Shown: positions 23,741 through 31,920 of the stretch, piece by piece
Layout of the letters: every line of letters starts with the position of its first letter
How positions within the stretch are numbered: position 1 is the first letter of the stretch
Source of the DNA: Streptosporangiaceae bacterium
GTDB lineage: Bacteria > Actinomycetota > Actinomycetes > Streptosporangiales > Streptosporangiaceae
Direction of reading: 5' to 3'
Assembly (NCBI GenBank): GCA_019239975.1
Contig: JAFAZE010000040.1
Span: 183,750-247,749, forward strand
DNA length: 64,000 bases
Notes under the pieces: model-generated
The model's database searches: none
What the model saw: the letters and a program-made list of their open reading frames with translations, nothing else
What the model was told of the DNA's origin: nothing
Made by a program: the position numbers and the translations under genes

Positions 23741-24380
23741 TCGCGATCGACTTGGCCGCCAGCGGCGATGCCGCCGGGCCGGTCACGACCGCGCCGTCGG
23801 TGACCTTGAAGGTGCTGCCGTGGCACGGACAGTCGATGGTGCCGTTCGCGACTCTGTTGCATATGCAGCCAACGTGCGTGCACACCGCGCTGAACGCGCG
23901 GAACTGCCCCGCCGCAGGCTGGGTGACGACGACCTGGTGGGCCATGAACACCTTGCCGCCCCCGAGAGGGATCTCCGAGGTCAGGCCCAGGAGAGCGCCG
24001 GACATGGTGTTCGCGGCGCCGCCGCCTGCCGAGCCGGTCCCGCCCTGGGCTGACTCCCCCGTCCCGCCCTGGCCTGACCCGCCGGTCCCGCCCTGGCCTG
24101 ACCCGCCGGTCCCGCCCTGGGCTGACCCGCCGCCCGAGCCGCCCATCGAGCCGCCGGCGGTGTTGCCCGTGCCGCTCCCCGCCGGGCCCGCTTGCATGCC
24201 CGCCGCCGCGGACGGGGACGAGGTGGCCTCCGTCCCGGGCGCCTGCCCGGCCTCGTTGGCGTCATAGGGAACCGAGGCGGTGCTGCAGCCGGCCAGCGCG
24301 CCGCCGATTCCGGCGAGGCCCACTCCCAGTAGCACTCCGCGCCGGGTGGCGCACCGGTCCTGCTGGGGCTCTTGTGTCAT
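23712..24380 (-). CDS. Rieske (2Fe-2S) lipoprotein with Gly-rich repeat linker
   Basis: 222 residues. A Tat-like/lipoprotein N-terminus (RRGVLLGVGLAGIGGALAGC) anchors the protein outside the membrane. A linker of repeated GGTGGSGQ-type units (24-bp DNA repeat) covers residues about 70-125. The Rieske domain has both cluster boxes, CTHVGC and CPCHGSTF, and ends in IAIKDGKILLL. Proteins of this build probably carry electrons to an exported oxidoreductase. No partner gene adjoins it, so the electron route is unknown. Confidence 0.92.
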   Translation of the reverse strand: MTQEPQQDRCATRRGVLLGVGLAGIGGALAGCSTASVPYDANEAGQAPGTEATSSPSAAAGMQAGPAGSGTGNTAGGSMGGSGGGSAQGGTGGSGQGGTGGSGQGGTGESAQGGTGSAGGGAANTMSGALLGLTSEIPLGGGKVFMAHQVVVTQPAAGQFRAFSAVCTHVGCICNRVANGTIDCPCHGSTFKVTDGAVVTGPAASPLAAKSIAIKDGKILLL

Positions 24381-24427
24381 CGATCATCCTTCGCTTGTGT
24401 GCGCTCTGCTGGCCCCACGGGGACCCT

Positions 24428-24475
24428 TCGCTGTGTTTTCGGATCGCTGTGTTTTCGGATCGCTGTGTCTTTCGG
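24428..24475. repeat. 16-bp tandem repeat upstream of the Rieske gene
   Basis: TCGCTGTGTTTTCGGA at 24428-24443 and 24444-24459, with a third variant copy at 24460-24476. It lies 48-96 nt before the Rieske start, in the leader, within the otherwise empty 353-nt gap 24381-24733. Confidence 0.85.
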
Positions 24476-24632
24476 ACCGGGGGACGCTTCCCGGACCCGC
24501 TTGCCGGGGACGAGCCCCCGGGACCCCGTTGGAAGCGGGGACAACACTCTTGTACGGGAAACCGGCCGTACCGCGTCCGGCGGCGGGCGCTCCGTAAGAG
24601 TCCGGTAATCCGGTGTGTGAGGCGAACGGCGA

Positions 24633-24670
24633 GCGATACCGTGCGGGTCACACTACCCGCACGGCATCGC
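24633..24670 (-). terminator. Strong hairpin between the His/Trp-tailed gene and the Rieske gene
   Basis: CCGTGCGGGT (24639-24648) pairs perfectly with 24655-24664 over a 6-nt loop. After one mismatch the stem goes on for five more pairs to 24633/24670. It lies about 65 nt past the stop of the 723-residue gene, so it probably terminates that transcript. Confidence 0.75.
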
Positions 24671-24729
24671 GATTTCAGGCGTTACCGGCTTGTCTGTCCC
24701 GGCCGGTCGCGGCCGGTCGCGGCCGGGTC

Positions 24730-24762
24730 GCCATCACCACCACCAGTGGTGGTGGTGATGGC
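24730..24762. other. 33-nt palindrome covering the His5-Trp3 coding end and stop
   Basis: Arms 24730-24745 and 24747-24762 are exact reverse complements around one base. Read on the minus strand they encode the last His and Trp codons and the TGA stop of the gene, because CAC/CAT and TGG/ATG-type triplets are mutually complementary. Confidence 0.85.
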
Positions 24763-26905
24763 TGGCCGACCCGGCGTTGCCCCCGGGAGCGTTTCCGCCG
24801 CCTCCGGAGGCGGTCGCGGTCGGCGGCGGGGCCACGGACGGCGCGGCCGTCGCCGATGCGCTGGCGGTCGCCACCGGCATGGCGGTCCCGGAGGCCCCGG
24901 CCGTCGCCGACGCGAACGGGGTCGGAGTCGGGACGAACGGAGGCGACGTTGCCACGGTGGTTCCCGTCGCGCTGGCCGCCGGGCTGGCCGTCGCGCTGGC
25001 TGACGTGGTGGCCGACGCCGAGGCCGACGCCGTGCTGGCCGGGCAGACCGTCATGCCCGCGGTTGGGTTGCCGGCCCCGGCGGTGACCGGGTTGACCTGG
25101 TGCAGGAAGCACGCCGCGACCACGGTGCCCGCACCGTTCACGGTGGTGGAGACGTCGTTCTGCAGGCCGAAGTTCTGGCAGTTGAGGTTCATGAAGGACT
25201 GCTGCAGCCGCATCGCCAGGAACGTGAAGAGGTTGGTGGCCAGCGCGGGCAGCGGGCCGGGCTTGCCGATCGTCAGGTTGACGTCCTGCTGCAGCCGGGT
25301 GCCCTGGATGCTCTCCATGTCGCCGCAGTACTGCGCCGGCGACTCGCCTGCGGGCAGCGGCGGCTGATCCATAATCGACCGGTAGGTGTTGGCCTTGTCC
25401 GTGTTGAAGTTGGCGTTGTTGTCCAGCGTCATCGGGTCGTTCAGCGGGACCAGAGCGGCCGGGCCGCCCTGGCGGCCGGCGAACGCCGCCGCCTGCAGCT
25501 CGTCGAGCGGCAGCGCGGGGGCAGGCGCGCCGCCGTTGGCGAGGTCCGGGGCCTTCCAGGGCGTGCAGCCGAGCGCCGGGTCCACGAACAGGTCGATGAG
25601 CCCGTTGTCGCTGCCGTTGAACAGCGTCGCGGCGCCGGCCAGCGCCTGCTGGTTCCCGGCGGTGTCCTGCGCGGTCTGCCCGTTGCCGTTGGCCAGGTAC
25701 TCGGTCGTGACGTTGTCGCTCTGGTCCTGGTCGATGACCGAGAAGTCGCGCGTGGTCGGGCATGGCTGCCCGTCGAGCGCGGTCCCCGGCGACGGCACGG
25801 TGAGCTTGCCCTCCTGGATGGCGTCGTTCGCCGCATGAAAGAACGCCAGCCCGTTGCACGACCCCACCTGAGTGAACGAGGAGAACTGGCCCTGGATGCT
25901 CTCGCCGGCGATGCAGTTGGCCTGCTGCAGGATCGCGTCGGGCGTGGCCGACGCGGCCGGGACGTTGGCGTTGGCAGGCGGCGTGGTGGGGGTGCCCGCA
26001 GGGCCGCCCGCAGCGCCCGCAGGGCCGCCCGCAGCGCCCGCGGGTCCAGACGCGGCGCCCGCGGGTCCGCCGACGGTGCCCGCGGCAGAACCGTTACCGC
26101 CCGAAGACCTGCCGGCCGGCACCGTGCCGTAGCGCCAGCCGTGGCCGTGGTGCCGGTGGTGGCGCCAGTGCAGATAGCGGTGGTGGTGCCAGTAGAAGTA
26201 GTAGTACCACCAGCCGTTGCCGCCTGGGGTCCAGGTGGGCGACGGTGTAGGCGTGGCGGTCGGCGTGGCTGTCGGCGTGCCGCTCGGCGCCGTGGTCGGT
26301 GTGACGGTCGGCGCCGTCGTCGGCGCGGTCGTGGGAGTGGCGCTCGCTGGGCCGCTCGGCGCGGTCGTCGGAGCCGCCGTCGGCGATCCGGTCGGCGTGG
26401 GCCCGGTGATCCCGGCCTGGTCCGCTCCCTGCAGCGTCAGCGTGTTGCCGTTGAACCCGAACCACACCGCGACGATGCCGCCTGCCGGGAGCGCGGGCAT
26501 CACAGGCTGCTGTGCGGGCTGCGTGCCCTTGTCGATGACCAGCGGGTTGTAGACGGATATCTGGCCCGTGGCCGGGTTGATGACGGCGCCCTGCACGAAC
26601 GCGGTCTGGTTCGGGTTCGCCTCGTTGCATGGCCCTGCCGCCGGATTGGTCGCGGTGAGCTGGTATGGGGAGGCGAGTCCCTGTGCGGTCAGCGGGTTGG
26701 CCGGCACGATCAGTGTGCAGTTCATGTTCACGGCCGGCGCTGTCGCCGCAGCCGTGTGGGCGGAGAAGAGATGGCTGGCCGAGGCGGCCACCACCACCAG
26801 CCCGACGCTCACCGCCCCGGCCACGGCGGCTATGAGCGGAGTCCTCGCATCCCGCCTGCCCGACCGGTAACGCCTGTAATGCCGGTACCTACGCCCGCGT
26901 GCCAT
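24734..26905 (-). CDS. Exported low-complexity protein with aromatic/His-rich segment and His5-Trp3 C-terminus
   Basis: 723 residues; I do not recognise a named family. An Arg/Tyr-rich N-terminus (RRYRHYRRYRSGRR) precedes one hydrophobic segment (about 23-45), consistent with a signal anchor. A globular part (about 60-165) contains paired cysteines. Then come a Thr/Pro/Ala repeat linker, an aromatic/His block (WWYYYFYWHHHRYLHWRHH) and GPAGAAG repeats. A second globular domain (about 340-610) has NCIAGESIQGQFSSFTQVG, YCGDMESIQGTRLQQDV and NLNCQNFGLQND. A Ser/Ala/Thr tail ends in HHHHHWWW. Surface or wall association and metal binding through His clusters are inferences. Confidence 0.75.
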   Translation of the reverse strand: MARGRRYRHYRRYRSGRRDARTPLIAAVAGAVSVGLVVVAASASHLFSAHTAAATAPAVNMNCTLIVPANPLTAQGLASPYQLTATNPAAGPCNEANPNQTAFVQGAVINPATGQISVYNPLVIDKGTQPAQQPVMPALPAGGIVAVWFGFNGNTLTLQGADQAGITGPTPTGSPTAAPTTAPSGPASATPTTAPTTAPTVTPTTAPSGTPTATPTATPTPSPTWTPGGNGWWYYYFYWHHHRYLHWRHHRHHGHGWRYGTVPAGRSSGGNGSAAGTVGGPAGAASGPAGAAGGPAGAAGGPAGTPTTPPANANVPAASATPDAILQQANCIAGESIQGQFSSFTQVGSCNGLAFFHAANDAIQEGKLTVPSPGTALDGQPCPTTRDFSVIDQDQSDNVTTEYLANGNGQTAQDTAGNQQALAGAATLFNGSDNGLIDLFVDPALGCTPWKAPDLANGGAPAPALPLDELQAAAFAGRQGGPAALVPLNDPMTLDNNANFNTDKANTYRSIMDQPPLPAGESPAQYCGDMESIQGTRLQQDVNLTIGKPGPLPALATNLFTFLAMRLQQSFMNLNCQNFGLQNDVSTTVNGAGTVVAACFLHQVNPVTAGAGNPTAGMTVCPASTASASASATTSASATASPAASATGTTVATSPPFVPTPTPFASATAGASGTAMPVATASASATAAPSVAPPPTATASGGGGNAPGGNAGSASHHHHHWWW

Positions 26906-27391
26906 GTTGACGATCCCCTCAGGTATTCCTTCAGTGACGCTCCCAGGGCACGAACGTTAGCGACTTGTTACGGAAGCCGCGGAACTTTCGAAGGTTATAT
27001 GTCTTACGAAGTTATTTCGTCGTAATCAACAGGCCCCGCCGCGAGCGGGCGTCCGCGGCGGGAAGCCCTTCGCCGACGGGTTTGCGCGCCAGACGGCCGA
27101 CTCTGGGCTCACCTCTCAGCATGATCATGGAAACGGCGGGCCGAATACGGCACCTACGATTCCGCGATCATGGGGCGTGATGCTGATGGGGCGGATGGGA
27201 GTGACGGACGCCCCGCTTGCGGGGCCGGCGTTACTGTTGCGACTGATGTTCTGTCGCGGCCGACGTTGCTGCGGCGAAAGCGGCCGGGCGGTCCGGGCGT
27301 CCAGCCCGGCGCACAAACGATATCCGGCGGCGTCGCAGCCCCCGTTACCGTCCCGAGAGATATGCGCCCGACCCAGCCGGTCTCCGATGGT
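26906..27391. other. 486-nt gap: AT-rich promoter region, GC hairpin, dispersed repeat
   Basis: 26906-27030 is AT-rich and probably holds the promoter of the 723-residue gene; a small inverted repeat ACGAA/TTCGT is at 27006-27020. CCCGCCGCG (27035-27043) pairs with 27054-27062, a likely terminator for the DUF6457 transcript. The rest is mainly dispersed repeat copy A. No gene seen. Confidence 0.6.
27123..27260. repeat. Dispersed repeat, copy A
   Basis: The core 27123-27173 contains GGAAACGGCGGG, CCGAATACGGCACC and CGATCATGG. The core is matched at 38040-38084. The right half plus about 100 nt of flank is matched, inverted, at 53640-53768. GGAAACG and CGATTCC at the two sides of the core are imperfect inverted arms. 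Confidence 0.75.
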
Positions 27392-27655
27392 TCACGCCCG
27401 GTCCGACGAGTCCTCGTCCCCGTCGGAGCGGCGCCAGCCGGCGGCGAGCTCGCGTATCTGCCCAGCCGCCTCCGGCAGCGGCTGGCCGCGTCCCACCGCC
27501 ACGCCCACGAGGTAGGCCGTGAGCGGCGCGGCGGGCCTCGCGACGCCGTGCGCCACGTCGCGGGCCAGGTCGAGCACCTCCCCCACGTCCGCCGAACCGG
27601 GGTCGAGCCCCAGGTCCAGGCACACCGCCGCCGTCCATTCCTCAAGCGTGTTCAC
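27392..27655 (-). CDS. DUF6457 domain protein
   Basis: 87 residues. MNTLEEWTAAVCLDLGLDPG and then LDLARDVAHGVARPAAPLTA and GVAVGRGQPLPEAA are the DUF6457 pattern, an alpha-helical domain found in actinobacteria alone or attached to MobA-type molybdenum cofactor proteins. No function is established. The tail is acidic (RRSDGDEDSSDRA). In this window mobA lies 22 kb away without this domain. Confidence 0.82.
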   Translation of the reverse strand: MNTLEEWTAAVCLDLGLDPGSADVGEVLDLARDVAHGVARPAAPLTAYLVGVAVGRGQPLPEAAGQIRELAAGWRRSDGDEDSSDRA

Positions 27656-27748
27656 GGCACCCTCGCGTCTTATGACATCCCATGGCCGTCCAGTGCGTCC
27701 CCAGTATCAGCTTTCCCGTCATTCGCTCCCTGTCATCTCTTCCCGTCA

Positions 27749-28492
27749 TCAGAGCCATTCTCCGCCCGTAGCCCGCAGATTCTGGCCGGTGATCCACTGC
27801 GAGTCCGGGCCGGCCAGGAAGGCGACGACGCTGGCGATGTCGGCCGGCTGGCCGAGCCGCTTCAGCGCGATGAACGACGCCGTGTCCTCGAACGTCTCGC
27901 CGGGGTTGGCGCTGCGCAGCAGTTCGGTGTCGGTAGACCCGGGTGACACGCAGTTCACGGTGATCCCACGACCGCCGAATACCATCGCGGCCACGGTCGC
28001 GAACTGCTCCAGCGCCGCCTTGCTCGCCGGGTAGACCGGGCTGTCGGGCGTATGCAGCACGGTGCTCAGCGTGGAGATGCAGATGATGCGCCCGCCATCG
28101 CGCAGCTTCGGACCCGCTCGCTGGATCAGGAAGAACGGTCCCTTGGCGTTGACCGCCATCACCCGGTCATAGCTCTCCTCCGTGACGTCACCGAAGGCTT
28201 CTGGCGGCGCGATGCCCGCGTTGATCACCAGGATGTCCAGCGGCCCGAAAAGCTGCCCGGCCTGGCCAGGCAGCGCGAGCAGATCGTCGAGGCTGCCCTG
28301 ATCGGCCCGGACGGCGTGGGCCTGGCCACCGTCGTCGGCGACCTCCTTCACCACCGCGGCGGCGGCCGCCTCGTTCTCGTAATAACTGAAGACGACCGAC
28401 GCCCCGTCGCGGGCCAGCCGCCGAACGATCGCGCGCCCTATCCCCCGCGACCCGCCCGACACGAGAGCCGTCTTCCCGTCCAGCACGCCCAT
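27749..28492 (-). CDS. SDR-family oxidoreductase (3-oxoacyl-ACP reductase-like)
   Basis: 247 residues, classical short-chain dehydrogenase. The nucleotide site is ALVSGGSRGIGRAIVRRLA, NAG appears in LVINAGIAPPEAF, and the catalytic Ser-Tyr-Lys sits in ISTLSTVLHTPDSPVYPASKAA. The end, ITGQNLRATGGEWL, is typical. ATG 28492 is fixed by the GGAGGTGA site just upstream; the frame is open much further but only as shadow. Divergent from a small acidic ORF. Substrate unknown. Confidence 0.92.
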   Translation of the reverse strand: MGVLDGKTALVSGGSRGIGRAIVRRLARDGASVVFSYYENEAAAAAVVKEVADDGGQAHAVRADQGSLDDLLALPGQAGQLFGPLDILVINAGIAPPEAFGDVTEESYDRVMAVNAKGPFFLIQRAGPKLRDGGRIICISTLSTVLHTPDSPVYPASKAALEQFATVAAMVFGGRGITVNCVSPGSTDTELLRSANPGETFEDTASFIALKRLGQPADIASVVAFLAGPDSQWITGQNLRATGGEWL

Positions 28493-28555
28493 GCGATTCA
28501 CCTCCGGTCTCCTCATCCTGCCCGGTGTGAGGGATGACCAGGAGCCAGGGTGTTG

Positions 28556-28738
28556 ATGACGACGAGTCAAGATGCGGGTGACGAGGAGTTCTCCGGAGAC
28601 GACGAGGAGTTCTCCGGTCACGTCGCGGACCGCCTCATCGGCTCGATCCTGTCGAGTCTGGATTCCGGCGGCCTCACCAGCGCGGTGGACGCGGTCGCCG
28701 AGCTGCTGGAAGAGGCCACCTCGCGATCGGCTCCATGA
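28556..28738 (+). CDS. Small acidic hypothetical protein
   Basis: 60 residues from ATG 28556 (or 62 from GTG 28550), with an AGGAG site upstream. A duplicated EEFSG block near the N-terminus comes from a DNA repeat, followed by an amphipathic helix region HVADRLIGSILSSLDSGGLTSAVDAVAELLEE. I recognise no family. The helix is protein-like and third positions are G/C-rich, but the start is not certain. It precedes the DUF222-HNH gene on the same strand. Confidence 0.45.
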   Translation: MTTSQDAGDEEFSGDDEEFSGHVADRLIGSILSSLDSGGLTSAVDAVAELLEEATSRSAP

Positions 28739-28891
28739 GCTTCGTCCTTTCGTTTGCCCTGGCCGCGTCACCTGAGCGCAATGGCATATCGAAAAAACTA
28801 GAGAACAAACAGGTATATGGACTTGTGATCTTGAATATGCTAGCGGTAGTATTCATGGTAGCAACCAGGTTTACCGAACGGGCGGTGGCTC

Positions 28892-30943
28892 ATGCCTGAC
28901 GAACCCATTCCCGGCAGCGGGCACGACGGCGAGCAGCCGCTGCCCGCGTTCGGGGATGGGTTCGCCGCCGACGGAGTCGGCGCGGACGGGTTTGACCTGG
29001 ACGCGGACATGGACCGGCTGGCCGCCGACATCGAGGCCGGGCGGGTCCAGGTTCCCCCGGAGGGTGCGTGCGCGCAGGGCCTGTCGTTCATCGCCGCCGG
29101 GCCGGAAGACCTGGTCGCGCTCGGGGTACAGGACCTGACCGGGCTGGGCGCGGCCGGGTTCACCCAGGGCGGGGCGGCTGATGCGATGCCGCCCGGCGCG
29201 GTGCTGCTCGCGGTGGCCGAAGCGGCGTGCGCGGCCGGGACGCTGGGCGGGCTGGATGACGGGCAGGCGCTCGGCCTGGCAAAAGCGGGCAGGCGCCTGG
29301 CCGCGCTCGGCGCCTGGGTGCAGACCACCGCGGTCGCCGAGTTCGCCGGACGGCGGCGCGGCGAACAGGCGCCCAGCCGGGTGGCCGGCGAGACGGTCAC
29401 CGAGTTCACCGAGTTCGCCTCCCACGAGCTGGCCCCGGAACTGGTGATCACCGACCGGGCGGCTGAGGAGCTGATGCGCCGCGCCGCCCAGGTCGCCCGG
29501 CGGCTGCCCGCCTGCCTGGCCGCGCTGCACGCCGGGCAGGTCAGCGAGTTCCAGCTGAAGATCGCCGCCGACGCCACCGTGGGCCTGTCGGATGCGGACG
29601 CCCTGGAGGCGGACAAACTGATCGCGGCCGCCGCCCCCGCGCTGACCCCGGGCATGCTGCGCACCATGTGCGCCCGCACGGTGATGATGATCGACCCGCA
29701 GGCCGCCAAACGGCGTAAGGATGAGGCGGCCAAGGACGCCCGGATCGAGTGGTTCCAGGAGCATGCCGGGACCGCCGCCTTGTGCGGCCGGGACCTGCCA
29801 CCGGATGAGGTGCTGGCCTCGTGTGCGCATATCGATGGGCTGGCGCGCCAGCTGCGCGCCGCCGGGATGAAAGCCACGCTGCGCGCGCTGCGGGTGCGGG
29901 TGTACCTGGACCTGCTGCAAGGCAAGGACCCCCGCGACCGCCTGGCCACCGCCACCACCGCAACCGGCCAGCACTCCCCCGGCCCCGCCACCGGCCAGCA
30001 GTCGCCCCGCGCCGCCGGTGAGCACTCCCCCGCCACCGGCAGCCCAGGCACCGGGACCGCCGCCCCCGCCGGCGCGGGCACGGCGGGCTGGGACGAAGCC
30101 GAGGCCTGGAACGAGGCCAACTACGATCCCGGAAACCCGGGCGACCCGGCCAGCCCCGCGGCCCCCGGCGGCCGCGCCGCCTTCCCCGCGCTGATCAACC
30201 TGCTCATTCCCGCCGGCACCCTGCTCGGCTGGTCCCACGCCCCCGGCCAGGCCGCCGGCTGGGGCCTGCTCGACCCCGGCACCACCCAGGACCTCGTCAC
30301 CGCCGCCTCTGCCCACCCAAGAACTCGCTGGTGCGTGACAGTAGTCGGCCCCGACGGCACCGCCACCGCCCACGGCTGCGCCCCCGGACACCACCCCTAC
30401 CACCCCGGCATGTACCGGCCAGACCCGGGGACATCCCGGCCCGGCCCAAGCACTCACCCGCCGGGCCCAGGCACTCCCCCGCCTACCGGGGGTAGCCGCG
30501 ACGGCTCCGCCCGCGCCCAGGATGGCACCCCTCATGCCCGGGACGGCACCCCCACCCCGGCCGCAGCCGGCCAGCTCGCCGCCCTCCTCGGCCAGCTGAA
30601 AGTCCAGCTCGCCCCCATCGCGAAGGGAACCTGCGACCACCGGCATCACGAGGACCACTACGTTGTCAGCCGGAAACTGAAACACCTCATCCAGGCGCGG
30701 ACCGCCCGGTGCACCGCGCCCGGCTGCAACCGGCAGGCGGCGGAATGTGACGCCGACCACACGATCCCGTGGCCGGACGGGCCGTCCTGCGAATGCAACC
30801 TGGGGCCGCCGTGCCGCCGGCACCACCGGGCCAAGCAGGCACCAGGGTGGAAGCTTGAACAGACCAGCCCAGGCGTGATGACCTGGACCAACCCCTCGGG
30901 ACGCACACACACCACCAAGCCCACGATCTACTGGACATGCTAG
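28892..30943 (+). CDS. DUF222 and HNH endonuclease domain protein (13E12 repeat family)
   Basis: 683 residues. The DUF222 helical domain covers about 75-330 (LGRRLAALGAWVQTTAVAEF-like region, LVITDRAAEELMRRAAQVARRLP). A Pro/Gly/Thr-rich spacer follows, then a C-terminal HNH nuclease: ARCTAPGCNRQAAECDADHT, IPWPDGPSCECNLGPPCRRH and HRAKQAPGWKLEQ. Cysteine pairs for zinc and the catalytic D-H and H-H are present. These proteins are multicopy in many actinobacteria and often linked with mobile DNA; their role is unknown. The preceding 150 nt is strikingly AT-rich, with an inverted GAATA/TATTC at 28833-28854, a likely promoter. Confidence 0.92.
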   Translation: MPDEPIPGSGHDGEQPLPAFGDGFAADGVGADGFDLDADMDRLAADIEAGRVQVPPEGACAQGLSFIAAGPEDLVALGVQDLTGLGAAGFTQGGAADAMPPGAVLLAVAEAACAAGTLGGLDDGQALGLAKAGRRLAALGAWVQTTAVAEFAGRRRGEQAPSRVAGETVTEFTEFASHELAPELVITDRAAEELMRRAAQVARRLPACLAALHAGQVSEFQLKIAADATVGLSDADALEADKLIAAAAPALTPGMLRTMCARTVMMIDPQAAKRRKDEAAKDARIEWFQEHAGTAALCGRDLPPDEVLASCAHIDGLARQLRAAGMKATLRALRVRVYLDLLQGKDPRDRLATATTATGQHSPGPATGQQSPRAAGEHSPATGSPGTGTAAPAGAGTAGWDEAEAWNEANYDPGNPGDPASPAAPGGRAAFPALINLLIPAGTLLGWSHAPGQAAGWGLLDPGTTQDLVTAASAHPRTRWCVTVVGPDGTATAHGCAPGHHPYHPGMYRPDPGTSRPGPSTHPPGPGTPPPTGGSRDGSARAQDGTPHARDGTPTPAAAGQLAALLGQLKVQLAPIAKGTCDHRHHEDHYVVSRKLKHLIQARTARCTAPGCNRQAAECDADHTIPWPDGPSCECNLGPPCRRHHRAKQAPGWKLEQTSPGVMTWTNPSGRTHTTKPTIYWTC

Positions 30944-31082
30944 AGCCGGGACCCGCTGGCCATCGCCGTGGGCACCCAGCAGCGGTGATCGGCGATCTTT
31001 GGCGACATCCCTGCCGGGGTGCTTAGCGCGGTTTCTCCGGTCGCGGCCGGTGACCGGATCGCCGGGCCGGGGGGTAATGCCT

Positions 31083-31913
31083 TCAGCGGCTCAGGTGCCG
31101 GTAACGGTGCAGGGACAGCGGGAAGAAGACGGCGATGAGCAGCAACGGCCACGCGACTGCCATGAGAACCGCGTGGTCTGTGATCCAGGAGGGGTGGGAC
31201 CCGGTGGGGTCGCCGAAGAGCTGGCGGGCGGCCGAGACGGTGGAGGATAGCGGGTTCCATTGCGCGATGGCGGAGAGCCATGCGGGCATGGTGGAGATGG
31301 CGACGAACGGATTGCCCAGGAATCCGACGGGGAATTCGAGGGTTCTTGCTGCGGTGACTGCCTCGGGGTTGCGGTAGTACGTCAGCCCCAGGTAGATCCC
31401 GGTCCACACGAAGGCGAACCGCAGCAGCAGGAGCAGCGCGAGTGCGGCAACAGCGCGGGTCGCGCCGCGGTGCGGGTGCCAGCCCACCATGAGACCGCAG
31501 CCGGTCAGCACCGCCAGCGCCGCCGCCGAGTTGAGCATGTCCGCGGCGGCTCGCCCGGCGATGACGGCCGAGGTGGCCATGGGCATTGAGCGGAACCGGT
31601 CGGTGATCCCGCGCGCGGCGTCGGCGCTGACGGCGGCCAGGGTCGCGCCGATGCCGAACACCATCGTCATGGCGAACATGCCGGGCATGAGAAAGTCGCG
31701 GTAGTCACCGCCGCCGGGCACGGTCATCGCCCCGCCCAGCAGGTAGCCGAACATCAGCACGATCAGGATGGGGAACAGCAGGGTGTTGGCGATCACTGCG
31801 CCGGGCTGCCGCGCCCAGTGCGCCAGGTCACGGCAGGTGATGACCCAGGCGTCGGTGATTGCCCAGGCCAGCCGGGAGTGGAGTGTTCCCGGGGGCGCCG
31901 GCGTGAGAGTCAT
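31083..31913 (-). CDS. ABC-2 type exporter permease (DrrB-like)
   Basis: 276 residues with about six membrane helices. The family pattern is visible in WARQPGAVIANTLLFPILIVLMFGYLLGG, FAMTMVFGIGATLAAVSAD and ARGITDRFRSMPMA, and in the end region PLSSTVSAARQLFGDP. Start ATG 31913 has the GGTGA site, and GTG 31916 is the alternative. It lies 7 nt downstream of the ATPase stop, so the two form a two-gene exporter of the daunorubicin-resistance type. Export of a drug or lipid is likely; which one is not known. Confidence 0.92.
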   Translation of the reverse strand: MTLTPAPPGTLHSRLAWAITDAWVITCRDLAHWARQPGAVIANTLLFPILIVLMFGYLLGGAMTVPGGGDYRDFLMPGMFAMTMVFGIGATLAAVSADAARGITDRFRSMPMATSAVIAGRAAADMLNSAAALAVLTGCGLMVGWHPHRGATRAVAALALLLLLRFAFVWTGIYLGLTYYRNPEAVTAARTLEFPVGFLGNPFVAISTMPAWLSAIAQWNPLSSTVSAARQLFGDPTGSHPSWITDHAVLMAVAWPLLLIAVFFPLSLHRYRHLSR

Positions 31914-31920
31914 CACGTGT

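Noticed and set aside
24734..24760. His5 tail as an engineered purification tag
   Set aside because: It is followed by Trp3, lies in native-looking DNA with a His/aromatic-rich protein body, and no vector sequence is present.
28871..30910. 679-codon minus-strand frame opposite the DUF222-HNH gene
   Set aside because: Gly-rich shadow; the plus strand carries the HNH zinc motif and normal coding bias.
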